DNA of 64,000 nt from Massilibacillus massiliensis. GTDB taxonomy: Bacteria; Bacillota; Negativicutes; FLKF01. This document shows positions 26,597-35,089 of this stretch, piece by piece. The translations under genes and the position numbers were made by a program. The notes beneath the pieces were generated by a model. The model was not told where the DNA came from and did not search any database. It saw only the letters and a program-made list of their open reading frames with translations. The stretch covers positions 2,490,924 through 2,554,923 of the forward strand of contig NZ_LT575483.1 in the NCBI RefSeq assembly GCF_900086705.1. The letters are read 5' to 3'. The stretch's first letter is position 1; the number at the start of each line of letters is the position of its first letter.

Positions 26597-26942
26597 AATT
26601 ACCTCTACTTTAAATTTAAAAAAGATGTTATAAGGATTCTATGTTCGTAATAGAATTACCTTTTGTTTTTTTATTCATCTCCAAAGTATAAATGCCATGA
26701 GTAAGGTAGAGTCCTTAATTGTGGTAATTTTGAGAAAAGCGAGTATTTTTAAGCACGAACGGTTAATCTAAGACCTAAGTGATCATTATGAAATGAAAAA
26801 TAGGTCTAAAAGAATATAGTTGTAGTATGGAATAAACTGTATAATGATAGAGTGGTTTGCAATCGTTTAGGAAGTTGTAATAGATAGGAAAAAAGTTATT
26901 ATTTTTTATGTCTGTACGATTTCATAAAATTTATAAATTGTG
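26597..26942. other. Intergenic region upstream of the 26943 gene
   Basis: No gene is visible. It contains promoter-repeat copy 1 (26796-26845). Confidence 0.5.
26796..26845 (+). promoter_or_regulatory. Duplicated 50-bp promoter element, copy 1
   Basis: AAAAATAGGTCTAAAAG, 19 diverged bases, ATAAACTGTATAAT. The -10 is TGTATAAT (TATAAT at 26840-26845). Copy 2 (27701-27750) has the same ends and identical length. It sits about 100 bp upstream of the small membrane-protein gene. Confidence 0.6.
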
Positions 26943-27287
26943 ATGAAAGAAGCGATCAATATGCAAAGAATATATATGAAAAATATAAAATTTGTAGCAT
27001 TCATTAAGTTATTTATGTTAATGAGTTTATCAGTAGGATTTTTTATAGGAATCATGATGTTTTGTCTAACCGGAATATTGGGAATAGGTCATGCCGCAAT
27101 TGATGATATTAAATTTTATGGATTTGCTGCAGGCATCATTCATTTATTTACCATTCCTGCCATAGCTATTGTATTTGGTTTGTTTTCAGGAATTTTTGCT
27201 TATCTTCCTTTTAGGATTATCATGAAGGTTCTTAGAAGAGTGAAGTTAAAAGGAGAGTTTGGGACAGAAGGCAAATTTATTTTTTGA
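26943..27287 (+). CDS. Small membrane protein, hypothetical
   Basis: About 114 residues with two strong TM segments (FVAFIKLFMLMSLSVGFFIG..FCLTGIL and FAAGIIHLFTIPAIAIVFGLFSG) and a basic C-terminal tail. No family recognised. Start is uncertain: ATG 26943 or ATG 26961, both with weak ribosome sites. It is driven by a promoter nearly duplicated ahead of the cassette gene at 27796, suggesting related regulation. Confidence 0.55.
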   Translation: MKEAINMQRIYMKNIKFVAFIKLFMLMSLSVGFFIGIMMFCLTGILGIGHAAIDDIKFYGFAAGIIHLFTIPAIAIVFGLFSGIFAYLPFRIIMKVLRRVKLKGEFGTEGKFIF

Positions 27288-27356
27288 TATAGTAAATCAA
27301 CAATACGTTAAAAATTTAAAATTAGGAATTGAAATAATTTCTTTCCCCTTTAGTAT

Positions 27357-27403
27357 AAAAAACGCTGCAGATAACGAACAATCGTATCTGCAGCGTTTTT
27401 TGT
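27357..27403. terminator. Strong terminator, probably the original 3' end of the ABC operon
   Basis: Stem AACGCTGCAGATA / TATCTGCAGCGTT with A- and T-tracts on either side, so it works in both directions. It lies directly downstream (minus strand) of the truncated ABC copy at 27409-27558. Confidence 0.85.
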
Positions 27404-27408
27404 TAGCG

Positions 27409-27558
27409 TTATAAGGTCCAATTCATATTTTGCTTTTGAATTTCGACCATGTTCTGGTATAAACCATTTTCTTTTACTAGATCCGCTGGAGCTCCTTGTT
27501 GGGCCACGTATCCATCGGATAATACTACAATTTTATCTGCATTGGCAACAGTTCTCAT
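27409..27558 (-). pseudogene. Duplicated 3' end of the ABC exporter gene (fragment)
   Basis: 150 bp match 29494-29643, the last ~50 codons of the intact ABC gene, at 149 of 150 positions by eye (one G/A change). Identity stops abruptly at GTTCTCAT. The fragment has a stop codon but no start or upstream part. The near identity implies a recent event. The two direct copies flank a 1.9-kb segment holding three genes. Confidence 0.9.
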
Positions 27559-27564
27559 ATGAAA

Positions 27565-27600
27565 ATATCACGGATAAGGAGGAAGCTTTTCCGTGGTATT
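27565..27600 (+). terminator. Hairpin just inside the cassette left edge
   Basis: Arms AATATCACGGA / TCCGTGGTATT followed by TGTTTTT. It is immediately adjacent to the point where ABC homology ends. Confidence 0.65.
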
Positions 27601-27700
27601 TGTTTTTAACTCATTGTTTGAATGAAAACCTATATTATAAAGAATGGTTTATATATTGTTTTTAAACTTCGATATGTGTCGGTATATAAAATTAATTGTA

Positions 27701-27750
27701 AAAAATAGGTCTAAAAGGGCATAGATTAATTTATTGATAAACTGTATAAT
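27701..27750 (+). promoter_or_regulatory. Duplicated 50-bp promoter element, copy 2
   Basis: Same AAAAATAGGTCTAAAAG start and ATAAACTGTATAAT end as 26796-26845, with 19 mostly diverged bases between. TATAAT at 27745-27750, 46 bp before the cassette's first gene. Confidence 0.6.
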
Positions 27751-27795
27751 AATGGAATAATTTAAATAAATTAAGAAATTTAAGGAGTGTTTTAA

Positions 27796-28212
27796 ATGGG
27801 ATATACATTATCGGTTAAAGGGAAAGATGGAGACCTTTTCTTAGATGAGGACATTATAAATTCTGCAAATGTTGATATTGCTACGCCTAATAATTCAATG
27901 GCTAAGTCGACAAATGTTGTAACCACATTATTTATAACTGGAAAGCTCACTCATGATAGCATCATAGGAATATCTGATAAGGATACGTTAAAGTTGTTTA
28001 AATGGTCGTTAGTTACAGCACAGGATACAGATGCTTATCGTGATGTAACAGTCAAAGTTATTTCTGCTGGACGTCAATTTCGAACAATTCATTTCCCTAA
28101 TGCTTTTATTATTGATTACAGTGAAAGATATTCTTCGAATGCTGGAATGGGCGAGTTTTCTTTGGTAATACGACAAAAAGCAGATAAATTTACTGATGTA
28201 CAGGCTGATTAA
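27796..28212 (+). CDS. Hypothetical 138-aa protein, possible Hcp/tail-tube-like fold
   Basis: No confident family. The sequence is a compact all-beta pattern without signal or TM. The progression from TTLFITGKL through LKLFKWSL, VTVKVISAGRQFRTIHFPNAFIIDYSERY to GEFSLVIRQ resembles the strand order of Hcp/phage tail-tube proteins and baseplate-adaptor beta barrels. That similarity is my inference. AAGGAG precedes the ATG. It is the first gene of the three-gene cassette, followed by a cell-wall amidase-like gene 39 bp downstream, an arrangement seen for carrier plus effector. Confidence 0.6.
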   Translation: MGYTLSVKGKDGDLFLDEDIINSANVDIATPNNSMAKSTNVVTTLFITGKLTHDSIIGISDKDTLKLFKWSLVTAQDTDAYRDVTVKVISAGRQFRTIHFPNAFIIDYSERYSSNAGMGEFSLVIRQKADKFTDVQAD

Positions 28213-28251
28213 GCAGAATTAGAAAATTAAAAGATTGATTGGTGGGATAAC

Positions 28252-28794
28252 GTGTTTAATTGGGATGATGTAAAGAATGAAGCTAAACGGCAATTTTTTA
28301 TGGCGGGACATACAAATGATTATTTTACACCAGTAACATTTGCTTTTAGTAGAAACGATGCTGTTTATTATGCACATACTTATGCATATCAACAAAATTC
28401 GAAATATCCATATTATAATGGACATGATTGCACAAATTTTGTGTCGCAATGCTGGACGTATGCTGGAATTCCGATAACAGAAGATTGGTTTTATGATGAG
28501 GGTGTGTCATCCCCTTCTTGGAGTGGCGTGGATGGATTTGCAAACTATATGGTCAATAGAGGATATGCGCGTATAACATACAGTAGCTTGGAAGCCAACC
28601 TTGGAGATGTAATTCAGTTCTATCATCCTGATCTTGGAGGCTGGCATCATTCTGCAATTATAACATCTATTGATGAATATGGTAATTTGTATTATGCTGC
28701 ACATAGTGATTCTACTTATGATAAACCTTTATCTAATGTATATCCGGAATCAGGGGATGAACTTAGATTTCTTTGTCCTAATAATGCTTATTAA
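28252..28794 (+). CDS. Amidase_6/CHAP-like cysteine amidase domain protein
   Basis: 180 residues. The putative-amidase (Amidase_6) signature is clear: YNGHDCTNFVSQCWTYAG with the catalytic Cys, then GDVIQFYHPDLGGWHHSAIITSID with the catalytic His, and YAAHSDS. These papain-like domains cleave peptide or amide bonds in peptidoglycan. No signal peptide is present, unlike housekeeping wall hydrolases, so delivery would need lysis or a dedicated exporter. The start is GTG with GGTGGG upstream. It sits between the tube-like gene and a membrane-anchored gene that could be its immunity partner (inference). Confidence 0.8.
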   Translation: MFNWDDVKNEAKRQFFMAGHTNDYFTPVTFAFSRNDAVYYAHTYAYQQNSKYPYYNGHDCTNFVSQCWTYAGIPITEDWFYDEGVSSPSWSGVDGFANYMVNRGYARITYSSLEANLGDVIQFYHPDLGGWHHSAIITSIDEYGNLYYAAHSDSTYDKPLSNVYPESGDELRFLCPNNAY

Positions 28795-28858
28795 AGGCGT
28801 AAAAATTAAAATTTTAGTTTGGAAAATATAGAGTTTATGTTGGAGGCAAGTTATTTTA

Positions 28859-29359
28859 ATGAATATAAAGAAGGCTTCGTTAATCAGTATAGCTATTGCT
28901 TTTATTATGGTTCTATGCTTATGGTTAATCCTTATAGAAGATAGTAGACAATTTCTTGCAAGTACCCATCCAGATAAATGCGTGGTTGATTATGGAGAGT
29001 ATGCAAGATATATTGATATAAATGATATCGTTACAGAGGCTTTTATAACCAATGCCGGATATACTAACGAGCTCTCCCGATATATGACAGAAGATGTTTT
29101 TAAACATATGAATTATAAGCAGTATAATGTAAATGCTTCTCAATATACGAAGCCTTTAGATGTTGATTTCAAGATAAAGGAAATTTATCAAACCAAAGAT
29201 GAAGAAAATCATTTAATTTATGTAGATATGATTTATACAATTGTAATAACAGATTCAAAGGGATTAATGGTGGGCGGTTCGTGGGATACGAAGGTAACCT
29301 TTACTGTGAGGTTAGATGAAAAAGGGTGGTATATTATTAAGAAATATGAAAGCCCCTGA
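28859..29359 (+). CDS. Membrane-anchored extracytoplasmic protein, possible immunity protein
   Basis: 166 residues. One N-terminal TM/signal segment (SIAIAFIMVLCLWLILI, res ~8-25) is followed by an extracytoplasmic domain with alternating helix and strand, ending VTFTVRLDEKGWYIIKKYESP, an NTF2/DUF4878-like ending. TGGAGG precedes the ATG. It is 64 bp behind the amidase gene. A membrane-anchored, outward-facing protein beside a cell-wall amidase is the usual topology of an immunity protein; this is inference from context. Confidence 0.65.
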   Translation: MNIKKASLISIAIAFIMVLCLWLILIEDSRQFLASTHPDKCVVDYGEYARYIDINDIVTEAFITNAGYTNELSRYMTEDVFKHMNYKQYNVNASQYTKPLDVDFKIKEIYQTKDEENHLIYVDMIYTIVITDSKGLMVGGSWDTKVTFTVRLDEKGWYIIKKYESP

Positions 29360-29493
29360 TTTTTGTTTTAGTATTTCTTATTTCTTTAGAAGTAATAAAT
29401 TGCAAAAATGTGCTATTTATTATGAAATACTTCGTGAAAAATTTCTAAACTAAGCATATATAAGATAAAAATATTAACTAAGACGCTAAACGT

Positions 29494-31236
29494 TTATAAG
29501 GTCCAATTCATATTTTGCTTTTGAATTTCGACCATGTTCTGGTATAAACCATTTTCTTTTACTAGATCCGCTGGAGCTCCTTGTTGGGCCACGTATCCAT
29601 CAGATAATACTACAATTTTATCTGCATTGGCAACAGTTCTCATGCGATGGGCAATGATTAAAACAGTTTTGTTTTTTATCAGTGCGGTTAAGGCAGTTTG
29701 GATTTTTGTTTCGTTTTCCACATCTAAAGAAGCCGTTACTTCATCAAGTAAAACAATGGGTGCGTTTTTAAGAATGGCTCTGGCAATAGAGATGCGTTGT
29801 CGTTCTCCACCGGATAGTGTAGAGCCATTTTCACCGATCACGGTTTGATAACCTAAAGGAAGCTGTGAGACAAATTCATCGCACATGGCAAGTGTTGCTG
29901 CAGTTCGTACTTCTTGATCGGTTGCATTTCGTTTACCTAAGCGAATATTTTCCATGATGGTAGTATTGAATAATACGACATCTTGAAAGACAATCGCGTA
30001 TTGTTTCAGTAATGCTTCGGGATCTATTGTCGTGATATCCTGCCCGCCAAGTGTAATTTTCCCAGCATTTACATCCCAAAATCGTGCCGCCAGTTTGGCA
30101 GCAGTGCTTTTTCCTCCTCCGGAAGGACCGACTAGGGCGGTTACTTCGCCTTGTTTTGCAACAAAGGAAATGTCTTTTAATACCGGTTCATTGGTATGAT
30201 AGGAAAATGAAACATGGTCGAATACGATATCATAGTCAGCGAGTTCCGCATCTTTTTTACCTTGCGGAATGGGATGTGCTTCTAGTTCTTGCATACGCTT
30301 GATGGGAATTCTAGCGAGTAAAATTTCAGCAATATTGACGAGTGTTCCTGACAATGGATCATATAACCTTGAAGCTGCAATCAGAAAAATAAAGTAGGTT
30401 AACAGGTCGATTTCTTCGCTGATTAATAATGAGCTGCCCAGCAATACAACGGAGACAAGCCCAAGGCGTAGAACGGCTTGCGCACTTGTTACCAAAGTGC
30501 TGGTTAGCAATTCAGAATGGATTTGGGTTTGTTCAGCGTAATCGAGTTTTTCATTTAATTCTTGCATATATTGCTCTTTCATCGTGCAAGCTTTTATATT
30601 TTGGATAGTTTCAAGGCATTCTTGTATTTTGTCAGCGCAAGCCCGTTTGGCATGATAATGTTTTAATTCAGCTTTGTTTTGCAGATATTTTGGACCAAGA
30701 ATCATGAGAAAAGCAGCGGGTACGACCCAGAGAGCAGCTATTCCCATCCGCCAATCTACGTAAAGTAATCCGGCAGTGATAACCAGTGTTGACAGAATAG
30801 CACCGAATAGTTGGGGAACTGCATGTGAAAAAGCATGTTCAAGTGTTGCACAATCTCCCATGATTGTATTTGTTAAATCGGATAAATTTCTCTTGGCAAA
30901 GAAGGCCAACGGCAATTGGCGTAATTTTTCCGCAAGGGAAATTCTCCTTGTTGCACTTTCTTCATAGGTGGAAAGAAATACGCTGGAATACTTTAAAAAT
31001 TGGCAGATATATAGAACGATGAACGCTAAAATTACAAGCAGTAGATAGTTTAAAAGATTGGGGTCTGTAGTGCTTGTATTTAAAATTGGTTCTAGTAATT
31101 CTTTCAGCATCATGAAAAAAAGTCCAACGGGAAGCATCATACTGAGATCGACTAAAGCGCTGTATAGGCTGCCTTTGATTAAATCTTGGGCCCCTTTTTC
31201 GCTAAGTGCAAATTTTTGCTGTAGGAATTTAAGCAT
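29494..31236 (-). CDS. ABC exporter-type half transporter, subunit 2 (YbtP/YbtQ-like)
   Basis: About 580 residues. Six-TM domain first (~res 20-310), then ATPase with Walker A GPSGGGKST, Q-loop FQDVVLF, signature LSGGERQR, Walker B IVLLDEVTASLD and H-loop IAHRM. ATG 31236 has AAAGGTGG upstream and overlaps the preceding gene's stop by 8 nt (translational coupling); the 24-residue longer frame is rejected. It pairs with the next ABC gene as a heterodimer. A Fur-like box and AraC regulator upstream suggest iron or siderophore handling. The last 150 bp are duplicated at 27409-27558. Confidence 0.9.
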   Translation of the reverse strand: MLKFLQQKFALSEKGAQDLIKGSLYSALVDLSMMLPVGLFFMMLKELLEPILNTSTTDPNLLNYLLLVILAFIVLYICQFLKYSSVFLSTYEESATRRISLAEKLRQLPLAFFAKRNLSDLTNTIMGDCATLEHAFSHAVPQLFGAILSTLVITAGLLYVDWRMGIAALWVVPAAFLMILGPKYLQNKAELKHYHAKRACADKIQECLETIQNIKACTMKEQYMQELNEKLDYAEQTQIHSELLTSTLVTSAQAVLRLGLVSVVLLGSSLLISEEIDLLTYFIFLIAASRLYDPLSGTLVNIAEILLARIPIKRMQELEAHPIPQGKKDAELADYDIVFDHVSFSYHTNEPVLKDISFVAKQGEVTALVGPSGGGKSTAAKLAARFWDVNAGKITLGGQDITTIDPEALLKQYAIVFQDVVLFNTTIMENIRLGKRNATDQEVRTAATLAMCDEFVSQLPLGYQTVIGENGSTLSGGERQRISIARAILKNAPIVLLDEVTASLDVENETKIQTALTALIKNKTVLIIAHRMRTVANADKIVVLSDGYVAQQGAPADLVKENGLYQNMVEIQKQNMNWTL

Positions 31237-33019
31237 GTTCTGCCACCTTTCTGACTTTCCATGAGATAGAGGTCTGGTATTCTTGCCACATCTTATGATA
31301 GATACCATTTTGTTTTAGCAAACTCTCATGAGAGCCGTGTTCAGCAATTTTCCCTTTTTGCATAACTAAGATGCAGTCTACATTTTTAATTGAGGAAAGA
31401 CGGTGTGCGATCATCAGTACAGTTTTCCCTTTGGTCAGTTTTTCAAATGCCTTTTGAATTTGGTATTCATTTTCTGGATCCGCAAATGCTGTAGCTTCAT
31501 CTAAAATTACAATGGGTGCATCTTTTAGAATTGCTCTTGCTAAGGCAATCCGTTGTTGTTCACCGCCAGAGAGGTAGACACCATCTGATTCTACAAGGGA
31601 ATCTATTCCTTTCGGCAGTTTTTCTAAAATATCATCACACTGTGCTAAGTGGGCGGCATACAGTGCTTCTTCCCGTGTTGCTTCTGGCTTTGCGGCGCGG
31701 ATATTATCTAGCAGACTAGCCTTGAATAATTTGGTGTTTTGAAATACGAAGGAGATTTTTTTCATTAAAGTGTTTTCTTCAAATTCTCTTATATCAATTC
31801 CGCCAAGCTTAATACTGCCTCCATTTATATCCCAAAAGCGTGGAATGAGCGTAGCTAGCGTTGTTTTGCCACTGCCGGAGGCTCCTACCAATGCGTAAGT
31901 TTTTCCGTGTGGTAATGTGAAACTCACTTGGTCGAGGGCGGCCTGTGTATGGTTGGGATACGTAAAGGTTACGTTTTCAAAGCAGACGCTGCTGTTTGGA
32001 AGGGCATCATCGTATTTCCCCTCTAGCAGTTGTTTACTTTCCAGGATTTCAGAGATGCGAAGGATTGCTGTTTTTGCGGATAAAACGCTTTCACTGGTGT
32101 ACATAATTTTCTGCATCATAGTACTGCATAAAGGAACGAACAACATATAAAAAATAAGATCTAGTAAAAAGGCTTTATAGTCCGCTGCTGTTAAGATGAA
32201 TAATAGACCGACCGGAATTAAAAGAAGGGAAGGTGCATGGATGGTAAGAATAAATCCGATCAAAGGTACCCGGCATGATAAGGAGAAGCTTGAAGCAAAC
32301 TTCCAGTAATCTGTAATGGATGTATGAAAATTTTTAAAGGAATAGACGGTTTGCTGAAAAGTTTTAACAATTGGAATTCCTCTGATATATTCGACGGCGG
32401 TTGTATTCATGTCTTCTAGTGCATCCATATATGCATGCATGCGTGTGGCATTTTCACCACCCGTCATTTTATGAAGGAAACTTAAACTTAGAAGAGGGGG
32501 AATTAGACAAACCAAACCGAGCCTCCAGTCGAAAATAAAAAAGACACTTACAATTGCAATGGGCATGATGATGGCGCCGGATAGGTCAGGAAGTTGATGT
32601 GCAAGAAAAGCATGGGTTAAGCTTGCGTTATCATCAATGATCTTTCGCAGTCTTCCACTGGTATTGGCATTAAAATAGCCCAATGGTAAATTTATAATTT
32701 TTTGCATTGCAATTTTGCGCATGTTTTTTTCAACGCGAAATGCTGCCAGATGGGAACATAACAATGCAATAAAATACAAAATGATACTGATAAAGGCAAA
32801 ACCTATCGCCAACCATCCGAGTTGGACGATTTGGGCGGCCTGCGAGAAATTTGGCAATGCATTTAATATGTCGCGGATGATAAACCATATGCAAATATAA
32901 GGAAAGATTGATACGATCGAACTAAGGGCGGACCCGATACAAGAACAAATAAGAAGAATTCGATAGCTTCCTGCGAATTCAAATAATGTGCCAATGAATG
33001 ATTTTTTTTGCGTAGGCAT
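31229..33019 (-). CDS. ABC exporter-type half transporter, subunit 1 (YbtP/YbtQ-like)
   Basis: 596 residues, TM domain then ATPase: Walker A GASGSGKTT, Q-loop FQNTKLF, signature LSGGEQQR, Walker B IVILDEATAFADPE, H-loop IAHRLSS. Glu after Walker B is present in this subunit and in its partner (DE in both), so both sites could be active. AGGAGGAG lies 6 nt before the ATG. This AraC plus exporter-fold pair layout matches yersiniabactin-type siderophore importers (YbtA-YbtP-YbtQ) and also some multidrug exporters; direction of transport cannot be read from the sequence. Confidence 0.9.
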   Translation of the reverse strand: MPTQKKSFIGTLFEFAGSYRILLICSCIGSALSSIVSIFPYICIWFIIRDILNALPNFSQAAQIVQLGWLAIGFAFISIILYFIALLCSHLAAFRVEKNMRKIAMQKIINLPLGYFNANTSGRLRKIIDDNASLTHAFLAHQLPDLSGAIIMPIAIVSVFFIFDWRLGLVCLIPPLLSLSFLHKMTGGENATRMHAYMDALEDMNTTAVEYIRGIPIVKTFQQTVYSFKNFHTSITDYWKFASSFSLSCRVPLIGFILTIHAPSLLLIPVGLLFILTAADYKAFLLDLIFYMLFVPLCSTMMQKIMYTSESVLSAKTAILRISEILESKQLLEGKYDDALPNSSVCFENVTFTYPNHTQAALDQVSFTLPHGKTYALVGASGSGKTTLATLIPRFWDINGGSIKLGGIDIREFEENTLMKKISFVFQNTKLFKASLLDNIRAAKPEATREEALYAAHLAQCDDILEKLPKGIDSLVESDGVYLSGGEQQRIALARAILKDAPIVILDEATAFADPENEYQIQKAFEKLTKGKTVLMIAHRLSSIKNVDCILVMQKGKIAEHGSHESLLKQNGIYHKMWQEYQTSISWKVRKVAEHA

Positions 33020-33068
33020 CTGTACTCCTCCTAAGAAATAATAGATAACTCCTATCGATGTTCATAAA

Positions 33069-33112
33069 AAATAGAAGTCTGCTGCGTATTGCAACTGACT
33101 TCTATTTTAAAT
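33069..33112 (-). terminator. Terminator between araC-type gene and ABC operon
   Basis: Stem AAAATAGAAGTC / GACTTCTATTTT. It lies upstream of the ABC start and downstream of the regulator, so the ABC pair must have its own promoter in 33020-33068 or be read through. Confidence 0.7.
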
Positions 33113-33162
33113 AAAAGGATGAGAAACGAATACTCCATCTATATGAATTTAGCTCCATTTGG

Positions 33163-34119
33163 TCAGTTGGATTGTCGATAAGCGGAGGGAGATGCATGCA
33201 TAACAGATTTAAAGGCGCTGGAAAATTTGCTGGGATTTTCATAGCCGACATTACCAGCGATTATAGTGATGCTGTCTTGACTCCGCAGTAACATAGAAGC
33301 CGCTGTCTGCATACGGTAAGTTCGCAGATACGTATAAATGGGCATTCCGTAAACAGCTTTAAAGCATGCTTTCATTGCAGTAGGAGAGATTGTAAATCGA
33401 TTCGATAATTCTTCAAGGGTAAAATGTTCTTCTAAATTTTGTGTTAAAAAATGTTTGATTTGTTTTACTTTATTTACTTGATTCTTAGGAAAATAGGGGC
33501 GTTTTTCAAATTGTTCAGAAGTATCGATGATGCTGAGAAAAAGCAAAAGTTCAAGAATTTTTAATTTAAAATATCCATATTTGACTTCGTCAGGGATTGT
33601 ATAAAGCTCTGAGAAGATATGCTCAATAGAATCTTTTGCTCGTATGATAAAACAGGTGTTATTTGCACATAATTTATTCTGTAAATGATATAAATCAATC
33701 GAAATATCTGTTAATACGGTGGAAACCATTTTGTCTGCAGTTTCAAGGTCGATTAGAATGGATACGCCATGATAATGTGATAAGGGAAAAGTAGCTTCTG
33801 TGACGCAATTATTTTCCAGTGTATTAACGGCGAGATCACCAGCGCCTAAATATGTGTACATCCCATTGACAAATTCACATTCAAAACGACCTTCTCGGCA
33901 GTGATTGATTTCTATCATATTTTTTGATGAAAAGTGATGATTTGGACATCTATCGGTATGAAAATCATTATAAGTCAGTTGAATTCCAGGGAAAACGTTA
34001 TAGCTTGTAATCGTTCCTATCGTTTTAGAAGAGTCCATTGCATAAATTGTACAATCGTCCGACTGCTGTATTATTTTCATATCGTTACTATAAAAGGAAT
34101 CATATTGTTTTTGTGTCAT
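33163..34119 (-). CDS. AraC-family transcriptional regulator
   Basis: 318 residues. An N-terminal ligand-sensing region (~res 1-205, contains NMIEINHCREGRFECEF) is followed by a C-terminal double HTH: FTLEELSNRFTISPTAMKACFKAVYGMPIYTYLRTYRMQTAASML and ITIIAGNVGYENPSKFSSAFKSVMHASPSAYR. It resembles YbtA/PchR-type regulators that sense ferric-siderophore and activate transport genes. It is transcribed in the same direction as the ABC pair just downstream. A Fur-like box lies 18 bp upstream of its start. Confidence 0.9.
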   Translation of the reverse strand: MTQKQYDSFYSNDMKIIQQSDDCTIYAMDSSKTIGTITSYNVFPGIQLTYNDFHTDRCPNHHFSSKNMIEINHCREGRFECEFVNGMYTYLGAGDLAVNTLENNCVTEATFPLSHYHGVSILIDLETADKMVSTVLTDISIDLYHLQNKLCANNTCFIIRAKDSIEHIFSELYTIPDEVKYGYFKLKILELLLFLSIIDTSEQFEKRPYFPKNQVNKVKQIKHFLTQNLEEHFTLEELSNRFTISPTAMKACFKAVYGMPIYTYLRTYRMQTAASMLLRSQDSITIIAGNVGYENPSKFSSAFKSVMHASPSAYRQSN

Positions 34120-34136
34120 AAAAACGCCCTCTTAAT

Positions 34137-34151
34137 TGATAATAATAATCA
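34137..34151. promoter_or_regulatory. Fur-like box upstream of the AraC regulator
   Basis: TGATAATAATAATCA matches the 7-1-7 Fur consensus TGATAAT-N-ATTATCA at 14 of 15 positions. It predicts iron repression of the regulator and, through it, the ABC pair. Confidence 0.65.
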
Positions 34152-34285
34152 TTTAAGATTATCGTACACAATGCAGAGTTCTTTGTAAAGAAAAGAATTT
34201 AAAGATATAATATATAATATCTTTAAAATAAACGCGGCCGTTTGATAAAATAATACATAGATTATTACAAATAAAAGGAGTTCTT

Positions 34286-34723
34286 ATGATTACGAAATTT
34301 TCGCAAGGTGAAATAAATCAAATCATGGAAATTTGGTTAGATACAAATATTACAGCACATCATTTTATTCCGGAGCAATATTGGCAGGATCATTATAATA
34401 TTGTGAAAGAGCAATATATGCCGATTGCGGAAACCTTTGTTTATAAGCAAGGGGGAGACAGTCAGGTTGAAGGCTTTATCAGTATAATTGAAAAATCTTT
34501 TATTGGTGCATTATTTGTAAAAAAGGAATCACAAGGGAAAGGCATTGGATTAAATTTAATCGAGCATTGTAAAACCTTGTATCCGGCATTAGAATTGGCT
34601 GTTTATGTGGAAAATGAAGGTGCAGTTAAGTTTTATAAATATTGCGGATTTGCAATAAAAGTTGAGCAGATGAATGCGGATTCCGGGTTTAGAGAATATA
34701 TTATGCGCTGGGAGAAGCAATAG
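34286..34723 (+). CDS. GNAT N-acetyltransferase (YjaB-like)
   Basis: 145 residues. The acetyl-CoA loop is V-KKESQGKGIGLNLIEHCK (Q/RxxGxG/A), with beta strands before it (VEGFISIIEKSFIGALFV) and the C-terminal ALELAVYVENEGAVKFYKYCGF. AAAGGAG precedes the ATG. Substrate unknown. Divergent from the AraC gene; the Fur-like box lies between them about 135 bp upstream. Confidence 0.88.
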   Translation: MITKFSQGEINQIMEIWLDTNITAHHFIPEQYWQDHYNIVKEQYMPIAETFVYKQGGDSQVEGFISIIEKSFIGALFVKKESQGKGIGLNLIEHCKTLYPALELAVYVENEGAVKFYKYCGFAIKVEQMNADSGFREYIMRWEKQ

Positions 34724-34767
34724 AGAGTAATATTATGTAAATCCTAAAAAGTTTTAAATATATAAAG

Positions 34768-34806
34768 CTGAACAACACTGCTTTGCGGAAGAAGCAGTGT
34801 TGTTCG
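34768..34806. terminator. Terminator between GNAT and 75-aa gene
   Basis: Stem GAACAACACTGCTT / AAGCAGTGTTGTTC with T-rich tail on the plus strand. Confidence 0.85.
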
Positions 34807-34861
34807 TGTTTTTCATTTTATTCATAAAGTATCTATGGAAAATTTTCATACGATGATGTAG

Positions 34862-35089
34862 TCAGGAACTTTTATCAAGCATATTCATTTGTTTTTCTAA
34901 AATGGAAAGCCGATGGGTTAAATTCTCAAGTGTTTGATTCAGTTCGGTTTCTTTCCGGTTTTGTTCTTGTGCTGCTTTTTTTGCAGATTTTCGATTTAAT
35001 AATTCAGCGATTAAGCCAAGTGAATCTCCGACAATAGCAAGTATGATTGCGATCAAAATCATATTATTAGCGATATTCTCACATTTCAT
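34862..35089 (-). CDS. Small membrane protein with coiled coil, 75 aa
   Basis: One N-terminal TM segment (MILIAIILAIVGDSLGLIAELL) is followed by a charged coiled coil (ETELNQTLENLTHRLSILEKQMNML). GAGGGA precedes the ATG. Small TM/coiled-coil proteins of this sort occur in spore formers, but I assign no function. Confidence 0.75.
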   Translation of the reverse strand: MKCENIANNMILIAIILAIVGDSLGLIAELLNRKSAKKAAQEQNRKETELNQTLENLTHRLSILEKQMNMLDKSS

